NCBI GenBank assembly: GCA_026936335.1
Contig: JAPMXV010000030.1
Span: 428,933 to 492,932 of the forward strand
Source of the DNA: Mantamonas sphyraenae
Lineage: Eukaryota; CRuMs; Mantamonadidae
Direction of reading: 5' to 3'
DNA length: 64,000 nt
Shown here: positions 57,198 to 64,000 of the stretch, piece by piece
Layout: each line of letters opens with the position of its first letter
Numbering within the stretch: position 1 is the stretch's first letter
Made by a program: the position numbers and the translations under genes
The notes under the pieces: model-generated
What the model was told of the DNA's origin: nothing
What the model saw: the letters and a program-made list of their open reading frames with translations, nothing else
The model's database searches: none

Positions 57198-60100
57198 TCA
57201 TTCGAGGCGTTGGCGTTTGGAGGAGGAGGAGGAGGAGGAGGAGGAAGGGTCTTTGCGCTTGGGGAGGGTGAAGGAGGGGATGGGGTAGGCGTTGACGAGT
57301 GCGACGGTGGTGGGTCGGGTGGTGATGTGGGGTGTGATGCGGTCGATGAGGGTGTGCAGGAGGGTGTGTAGTGTGGCGTCGCTGGGTTGGGGGTTGTCAA
57401 GCCAGGCGATCTTGAGGGAGAGGGAAGTGACACCGCGGGTGAGGGTGTAGCTGATGGCCTGCTGCACCTGCTGGTAGGTGATGCGTGGCCTGAGGAGGCG
57501 GACAAAGAAGGCCAGGTCGACAGGCGGCACGGCAACGTTGCCCAGCGCCAGGATGATGTGTCGCACCAGGGACATCTTGCTGCCGTTGTTTATCAGCTCA
57601 CGCAGAGCATGGTGCTCGTGTGCGTGCTGATGGCGAGGGTGCTTGGCTGCGCGTGCCTTCATGTGTGCCAGCAGCGTCTGGAACTCCCGTGCCGTGCAGC
57701 TGCCACGCTCGTCGCTGGGACCGTTGGTCCAGCCACTGCGCACAGACTCGGAATGCCACTCTTCCACATTGGTGGTGGTAAGGTGATGGTCGTAGTCGCA
57801 TTGTGTCCAATGTGGGTCGCTGTCGTTGTCAGCAGGGCGTCGTGCTTTCTGCAGCCACAGCTGGGTCTCCTTGTGCTCCTTCCAGGTGCTGAGATGGGGC
57901 CTGTCGCCGAGAGTGTCCATCTCTGCCATGAGCAGGTGGAGGAGGGCGTAGTTGGGGTCGCCGTGGTCGTGTGGCTCCTTCAGCCAGCACACCTTCAACC
58001 CAGCCTTGGTCACACCGATGGCCAGACCAGCGTTCTTGATGATGGCACTGCACGCCAGTGGATCCATCTCACGGCCGAAAAGGATGAGGCAGAAGGCCAT
58101 GTCGCCCTGGGAGAGAGGAATGTTGCCCAGAGCGAGCTGAATCTGTCGGACCAGTGTGGCCATTGTGCCATGACAGACCACAACACGCGCCTGCAGGGAC
58201 ATGAGGTCGGAGATGTCTTCGGTGGGATGCTCGTTGGCCAGGGTGTGCATGTGGTTCAACAGGGTCGTGTGCTCCTCCCTGTTGCTGTGGCTGCGCTCGC
58301 TCTTGCGCCACTTTGTCCAGCCACTGCGCACAACACCATCTGGCAGTCCATCCTCCACGGCCATCTTCTCCTCCTCTGTTGGCTCGGGCAGAACAAGCTC
58401 GGTGATGCGTAGGGTGTTGACGAGTGCGGAGGTGGTGGGACGGGAGCCGATGTGGGGTGTGATGCGGTCGATGAGTGTGTGGAGGAGGGTGTGCAGTGTG
58501 GCGTCGCTGGGTTTGGGGTTGTCGACCCAGGCGATCTTGAGGGACAGGGAAGTGACGCCGCGGGTGAGGGTGTTGCTTATGGTACTGGCAACTAGTTGGT
58601 AGTTGAGTTGTGGCCTGAGGAGGCGAACAAAGAAGGCCAGGTCGACAGGCGGCACGCCAACGTTGCCCAGCGCCAGCATGATGTGTCGGAGCAGGGATAT
58701 CTTGCTGCCGTTGTTGATCAGCTCACGCAGTGCTTGGTGCTCGTGCGCGTGCTGATGGCGAGGGTGCTTGGCTGCGCGTGCCTTCATGTGTGCCATCAGC
58801 GTCTGGAACTCCCGCGCCGTGCAGCTGCCACGCTCGTCGTTGGGACTGTGCGCTGCCCAGCCACTGCGCACAGACTCGGGATGCCACTGGTACATCTTGA
58901 TGGTGGTGAGATGGTGGTCGTAGTCGCATTGTGTCCAGTGTGGGTCGCTGTCGTTGTCAGCAGGGTGTCGTGCTTTCTGCAGCCACAGCTGCGTCTGCTC
59001 ATGCTCCTTCCAGGTGGTGGGATGGGGCCTGTCACCGAGATTGTCCATCTCTGTGATGAGCAGGTGGAGGAGGGCGTAGTTGGGGTCGCCGTGGTCGTGT
59101 GGCTCCTCCAGCCAGCATACCTTCAAACAAGCCTTTGTCACACCCATGGCCAGACCAGCGTAGAGGATGGCATGGATGCAACTCTGTTGATCAACTTCAC
59201 GGCCGAGGAGGGTGAGGCAGAGGGCTATGTCGCCCTGGGAGAGGGGAATGTTGCCCAGAGCGAGCAGGATCTGTCGGACAAGCGTCAACAGGGTGCCATG
59301 GCAGACCACAACACGCGCCTGCAGTGTCATGAGCTCGGGGATGTCGTCAATGGGATGCTCGTTGGCCAGAGTGTGCATGTGCTTCAGCAGTTCCGTGTGT
59401 TCCTTCTTGTTGCTGCGGCTGCGCTCGTCACTGCGTCCCGCTGTCCACCCCTTGCGCACAACACCATCCGGCAACTTGTTCCTCTTGTCCACGCCTGCTT
59501 TCTTCCGTGCGCCGGTGTCTCCATTCTTAGCCATCCTTGCCCGTGTGCTCGACGTCCCTGTCTCGGTGCCACCGTCAGCCGTGACCCTGCGCTTGCGCTG
59601 TCCGCTGCCTTTCACCGTGTGTGAACCAGTGGGAAGGCTGGCTCTGCCTCTGCGGCGTTGTGCGCGGCCTCTAATTGTGCGTCTTGGCTGCCACTCGTCC
59701 CTGTCCACCTGCTCCATGTCGTCTGCGTCGTCGTCGCTGTCGTCTTGCAGCATGTAATCCTCATCCATGGCATCACCAGTGTCTGCCAAGCTGAATGAAC
59801 CCCCCGTTTCCAACTCGTCGTCCACGTGATGCTGGGTTGCGTCGTTGGCCTCGCCGTCTTCTTCGTACGCCTCCATCCCTGAGCTGGTCATCCACTCTGA
59901 GTTGCTGGAGATTGACCGTGGTTCACGGTGGCCGAAGTTCAAGAACATCAGGTCCTCCACGTCGCCGGTGTCATGTGTGTGTGTGTCCTGGTCTGCGTCG
60001 TCGTCGTCGCTGTCTCCAGTCTGCCGTGTGGCATGGTGGGAGGAGGATGACGATGTGGTGGTGGATGTGGTCCGTGTGATGCCGACAAAGGCAGGGCTGA

Positions 60101-60773
60101 TGCGTTTCGGGACGCGGTTGTGGTTTGTGGTGGGTTGAGCAGGCGGAGGGTGCAACGGAGTCTGAGCGAAGTGCATCTGGGCGGTTTGTCGCGGCTGAGG
60201 AGGCGGCGGAGGAGGGTAGGCGTAGTATGGGTGGCCCTGATGAGCATATGCGTTGTGCTGCTGGGGGTAGGAGTTGACAGGGACCCAGATGATGGGTGGT
60301 TGGGGGTGCTGGTACGGGTTTTGAACGCCAGAGGCGGGTAGCATGTTCGGAAACGGCTGGGCAGCCATGGGAGTGACAATGTACCCGTAGCTGTGGGGAG
60401 ACGGGGAGGGGCATGGTGGGGAGGGACCGGTGAGCGGAAGGCGGAAGGGACGCCGTCAGGGCAGAAGCGGGGGTGAAGGGAGGCTGGAACGAGCAAAGAG
60501 GGAAAAACGGAGGAGATTGGCAGACCGGGAAACTGGCAACGGGGAGGGCAGTGACAGGGGAGAGGGGATCGGAAAAGAGCGGTGAAGGCAGCAACGGTGG
60601 TGATGGGGAAGTGGAGATGCAGGCGAGGAATGCAGCGAAGCGACGGAGGCATGGAGGGGGCAAGGAAGCGGGAGAAACGGGCAGTCAGAAAACGGAGTGG
60701 AAGGCAGAACGCACGCTGGGTAGGTGTTGGATGTGTGTTGTTGCTTCGGAGTACTTGAGTAGTCTTTGTCCAT
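57198..60773 (-). CDS. Subtelomeric helical-module protein, copy A (four modules)
   Basis: Unrecognised family. Exon 1 (60773-60715, MDKDYSSTPKQQHT...) joins by a 324-bp intron to 60390-57198, giving about 1083 residues; starting instead at 60368 gives 1056. The N-terminus is Pro/Gln/Tyr-rich, then acidic with His/Asp, then basic (AQRRRGRA, GSGQRKRRV), suggesting a nuclear protein. The rest is two AB module pairs. A modules start DGVVRKGWT--RSDERSRSN and contain VVVCHGTLLTLVRQILLALG. B modules start ESVRSGWT--PSDERGSCTA and contain DLAFFVRLLRP and RGVTSLSLKIAWLDNP. A and B share a common plan, so they are probably one ancient ~150-residue repeat. The C-terminus is poly-Ser then KRQRLE. I cannot assign a function. 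Confidence 0.75.
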
Positions 60774-63550
60774 GGTGGTGGTGGTGGTACTGGAATGTAT
60801 GTGGATTGTGTTGGACAGGTGGAAGGTGTTGTGGGTGTTGCTGATATTTTGGTTGAAGGCGGATGGGTGGGGTGCACAGGTGTACGAGGCTAAAGAGACG
60901 GGGTTGGTGATGAATGGGGAAGAGGGGGAGGCGATGTTTGGGTGTGGTGGGATGGAGGAGTATGTGGAGGAGAGAGTGTGGGAAAGGTGGGTGACACTGC
61001 CATATGAGGTGATGGAGAGGGTGGTTGGGTGGGTGGGGAGGGGAATGAGTGAGGAGGGTGTGAGAATGAAAGGGTGGTTCATTCGAGGCGTTGGCGTTTG
61101 GAGGAGGAGGAGGAGGAGGAGGAGGAGAGGAGGAGGAGGAGGAGGAGGAGGGGTCTTTGCGCATGGGCAGGGTGAAGGAGGGGATGGGGTAGGCGTTGAC
61201 GAGAGCGGGAGTGGTTGGACGGGTGGTGATGTGGGGTGTGATGCGGTCGATGAGGGTGTGGAGGAGGGTGTGCAGTGTGGCGTCGCTGGGTTGGGGGTTG
61301 TCGAGCCAGGCGATCTTGAGGGAGAGGGAGGTGACACCACGGGTGAGGGTGCTCTTGATGGCAATTTGCACATGCTTGTAGGTGAGGCGTGGCCGGAGGA
61401 GGCGGACAAAGAAGGCCAGGTCGACAGGCGGCACGCCAACGTTGCCCAGCGCCAGGATGATGTGCCGCAGCAGGGACAGCATGCTGCCGTTGTTTATCAG
61501 CTCACGCAGAGCATGGTGCTCGTGTGCGTGCTGATGGCGAGGGTGCTTGGCTGCGCGTGCCTTCATGTGTGCCAGCAGCGTCTGGAACTCCCGCGCCGTG
61601 CAGCTACCACGCTCGTCGCTGGGACCGTTGGTCCAGCCACTGCGCACAGACTCGGAATGCCACTCTTCCACATTGGTGGTGGTAAGGTGATGGTCGTAGT
61701 CGCATTGTGTCCAATGCGGGTCGCTGTCGTTGTCAGCAGGGCGTCGTGCTTTCTGCAGCCACAACTGGGTCTCCTCGTGCTCCTTCCAGGTGGTGGGATG
61801 GGGCCTGTCGCCAAGAGTGTCCATCTCTGTCATGAGCAGGTGGAGGAGGGCGTAGTTGGGGTCGCCGTGGTCGTGTGGTTCCTCCAGCCAGCACACCTTC
61901 AACGCAGCCTTTGTCGCACCCGTGGCCAGGCCAGCGTTCTGGACGGCTTTGCTGCACGCCTGTTGATCCGATTCACGGCCGAGAAGGGTGAGGAAGAAGG
62001 CCATGTCCCCCTGGGAGAGGGGGATGTTGCCCACAGCGAGCTGAATCTGTCGGACAAGCGTGTTCAGGGTGCCATGGCAGACCACAACACGCGCCTGCAG
62101 TGTCATGAGCTCGGGGATGTTGTCGATGCGATGCTCGTTGGCCAGAGTGTGCATGTGCTTCAGCAGTGCCGTGTGCTCCTGGTTGTTGCTGCGGGTGCGC
62201 TCGTCACTGGGTCCCGCTGTCCACCCTTTGCGCACAACGCCATCTGGCAACTTGTTCGTCTTGTTCACGCTTGCTTTCTTCCGTGCGCCGTTGTCTCCGT
62301 TCTTGGCCCTCCTTGCCCGTGTGCTCGACGTTCCTGTCTCTGTGCCACTGCCAGCCGTGACCCTGAGCCTCCGCTGTCCGCTGCCTTTCATCATTTGTGA
62401 TCCAGTAAGACGACTGGCGTGGCCTCTGCGTCGTCTTTGGCCTCTACCTGTGCGTGTCGGCTGCCATTCGTCCCTGTCCACCTGCTCCATGTCGTCTGTG
62501 TCGTCGTCGCTGTCGTCTTGCGGCATGTACTCCTCATCCATGGCATCTCCAGTGTCTGAGAAGCTAAGTGTGCCCTGAGTTTCCGACTCGTCGTCCACCT
62601 GCTGCTGGTCTGCGTGGTTTGCCTCTCCGTCTTCATCGTACGCCTCCATCCCTGAGCTGGTCATCCACTGTGAGTTGCTGGAGATTGACCGTGGTTCACG
62701 GTGGCCAAAGTTCAGTACCATCAGGTCCTCCACGTCACCGGTGTCATGTGTGTGTGTGTCCTGGTCTGCGTCGTCGTCGTCGCTGTCTCCAGTCTGCTGT
62801 GTGGCCTGGTGGGAGGAGAACGACGATGTGGTGGTGGATGTGGTCCGTGTGATGCCAACAAAGGCAGGGCTGACGCGTTTGGAGACGCGGTTGTGGTTTG
62901 TGGTGGGTTGAGCAGGCGGAGGGTGCAACGGAGTCTGAGCGAAGTGCATCTGGGCAGTTTGTCGCGGCTGTGGAGGCGGCGGAGGAGGGTAGGCGTAGTG
63001 TGGGTGGCCCTGATGTGCATACGCGTGGTGTTGCTGAGAGTAGGTGTTGACAGGGACCCAGATGATGGGTGGTTGTGGTTGCTGGTACGGGTTTTGAACG
63101 CCAGAGGCGGGCAGCATGTTCGGAAATGGCTGGGCAGCCATGGGAGGGACCATGTAACCGTAGCTGTGTGGTGAGACAGGGACGGTGGCAATGCGGGGTG
63201 GAGACGGTGAGCGGAAGGTGGAATGGACGCCGTCAGGGCAGAAGCGGGGGTGAAGGGAGGCTGGAACGAGCAGAGAGGGAAAAACGGAGGAGATTGGCAG
63301 ACCGGGAAACTGGCAACGGGGAGGGCAGTGACAGGGGAGAGGGGATCGGAAAAGAGCGGTGAAGGCAGCAACGGTGGTGATGGGGAAGTGGAGATGCAGG
63401 CGAGGAATGCAGCGAAGCGACGGAGGCATGGAGGGGGCAAGGAAGCGGGAGAAACGGGCAGTCAGAAAACGGAGTGGAAGGCAGAACGCACGCTGGGTAG
63501 GTGTTGGGAGTGTGTTGTTGCTTCGGAGTGCTTGAGTAGTCTTTGTCCAT
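60685..63550 (-). CDS. Subtelomeric helical-module protein, copy B (two modules, altered C-terminus)
   Basis: Paralogue of copy A with the same exon 1 (63550-63492) and intron, exon 2 from 63163. It has the same Pro/Gln, acidic and basic N-terminal regions, but only one AB module pair (A near 62250, B near 61640). In copy A the poly-Ser tract is followed by KRQRLE and stop. Here the CTC triplet tract at about 61100-61155 is out of frame relative to copy A, so the ORF reads poly-Pro and then NANASNEPP and continues about 130 codons through the antisense of an LRR fragment to 60685. The normal ending is still present in another frame at 61079. The extended tail is therefore probably an accident of the repeat. 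Confidence 0.65.
60904..61065 (+). pseudogene. Truncated 3' fragment of LRR-ankyrin-F-box-like gene
   Basis: A frame reading LVMNGEEGEAMFGCGGMEEY then WVTLPYEVMERVVGWVGRG, which matches the last ~50 codons of the LRR gene ending at 57191. Everything upstream of this segment is absent, so it is a leftover of the segmental duplication. PDEV has become PYEV, and the frame runs on past the expected stop position to MSEEGVRMK. It overlaps the extended copy B frame on the opposite strand. Confidence 0.8.
61090..61155. repeat. GGA/CTC triplet microsatellite
   Basis: Imperfect (GGA)n tract of about 60 bp with an irregular GAGGAGAGG step. It encodes poly-Ser in the module gene's normal frame. The equivalent tract in copy A at 57220-57247 is shorter and regular, and the irregular step is where the two copies differ in frame. 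Confidence 0.85.
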
Positions 63551-63821
63551 GGTGATGGTGGTACTGGAGTGTATGTGGAATGTGTTGAACTGGTGGAGGG
63601 AGCTGTGGGTGTTGGTGATGTTTTGGTTGAAGGCGGATGGGCAGAGCTGACTGCGCGACGTTGCAGGACGACGGCCACTCACCAGCAACATTTCCACTCC
63701 CACCCGTTGCCCACTGCCCCATGTCATTACCCAACTCAGCCACACCGCCAGCAAACTCAAGCACAACTCACATGACATGGACAGGACTCACATACTACAG
63801 GGCAAAGTTAACACAAGAGAT
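63551..63821. other. Subtelomeric spacer
   Basis: About 270 bp between the last gene start and the telomere. To about 63640 it matches the upstream flank of copy A; the remaining ~180 bp is unique in the window. No gene seen. Confidence 0.6.
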
Positions 63822-64000
63822 AGGGTTAGGGTTAGGGTTAGGGTTAGGGTTAGGGTTAGGGTTAGGGTTAGGGTTAGGGTTAGGGTTAGGGTTAGGGTTA
63901 GGGTTAGGGTTAGGGTTAGGGTTAGGGTTAGGGTTAGGGTTAGGGTTAGGGTTAGGGTTAGGGTTAGGGTTAGGGTTAGGGTTAGGGTTAGGTTAGGGTT
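63822..64000 (+). repeat. Telomere, (TTAGGG)n
   Basis: About 30 tandem TTAGGG units reaching the window end, G-strand oriented 5' to 3' outward, as at a right chromosome end. One unit near 63990 is TTAGG (one G short). Long Leu-Gly open frames across it are artefacts of the repeat. Confidence 0.98.

Larger units (their letters stand above)
57198..63640. repeat. Tandem subtelomeric segmental duplication
   Basis: The unit [LRR 3' end + convergent module gene + its upstream region] is present twice: about 57040-60870 and about 60904-63640. Upstream intron and 5' flanks (60391-60870 and 63164-63640) are nearly identical. Copy A has an additional ~1.1-kb AB module pair that copy B lacks, which accounts for most of the length difference. 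Copy B ends about 180 bp before the telomere repeats. Confidence 0.9.

Noticed and set aside
60456-60773. 105-codon ORF starting MDKDYSSTP conserved in both module-gene copies
   Set aside because: Only the first 20 codons are plausible coding; the rest matches the intron that joins exon 1 to the main exon, and its conservation follows from recent duplication.
63637-63996. Leu-Gly repeat protein over the telomere
   Set aside because: Pure translation of TTAGGG repeats.
1-64000. Bacterial contamination, CRISPR arrays, phage or insertion sequences
   Set aside because: Introns, telomere and eukaryote-specific families throughout; no array of spaced repeats, integrase or transposase motif seen.

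Overview
The window is 64 kb of nuclear DNA from a eukaryote and ends in a chromosome end: from about 63822 to 64000 it is almost pure TTAGGG repeat, G-rich strand running outward. The genome is compact and gene dense. About 30 protein genes are visible, most with one to four short GT-AG introns (47 to about 370 bp), intergenic gaps are often under 100 bp, and GC is moderately high with many low-complexity acidic, Ser, Gln and Arg/Lys tracts. An IFT27-like Rab indicates that the organism, or its close relatives, builds a cilium or flagellum. RhoGDI, a RhoGAP, a GNPTAB/Stealth phosphotransferase, Rxt3, LENG8/THP3 and a ZNFX1-type helicase suggest a unicellular eukaryote in or near Amorphea/Obazoa. 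A diaminopimelate decarboxylase fused to an aspartokinase-like domain is unusual for animals and fungi, so a stramenopile-like or other protist cannot be excluded. I do not name a species.

Region 1 (1-46000) is mostly single-copy housekeeping. In order: RhoGDI (cut by the window edge), a Qcr8-like respiratory subunit, a large START protein whose lipid-binding fold is split by a ~390-residue insert, an acidic protein, the aspartokinase-like/DAP decarboxylase fusion, IFT27, LENG8/THP3, GNPTAB/Stealth, a MORN protein, a GPI-type Cys-rich surface protein, Rxt3, FAM210, a coiled-coil protein, a PAP2 phosphatase, a RING protein, an AN1 protein, a PH-RhoGAP-SH3 protein, zuotin with extra SANT domains, a helical protein with a possible MLKL/HeLo-like N-terminus, a FAD oxidoreductase next to a DUF1365 protein (a bacterial operon-like pair), a GNAT, two tandem tRNA-Met genes, a 2-oxoglutarate oxygenase, an APH/CHK-type kinase and a divergent actin-related protein.

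Region 2 (46000-64000) is subtelomeric in character. It holds two LRR-ankyrin proteins with an F-box-like C-terminal motif plus a third truncated copy, a very large ZNFX1-like helicase fused to NFX1 zinc fingers and a C-terminal PARP domain (broken by a frame change in this sequence), two small genes that share an inverted-repeat element upstream, and two tandem copies of a gene for an unrecognised protein built of alternating helical modules. Copies differ in module number, as expected from unequal exchange.

Points for re-examination: several genes need a frame change that no convincing intron explains (near 24290, 26985, 28955 and 50210); two genes have an initiator ATG that forms the entire first coding exon (ATG|GTAC); and the aspartokinase domain has lost its recognisable catalytic motifs. 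Splice junctions were assigned by eye from GT-AG signals and frame continuity. Domain names come from motif recognition without database searches.
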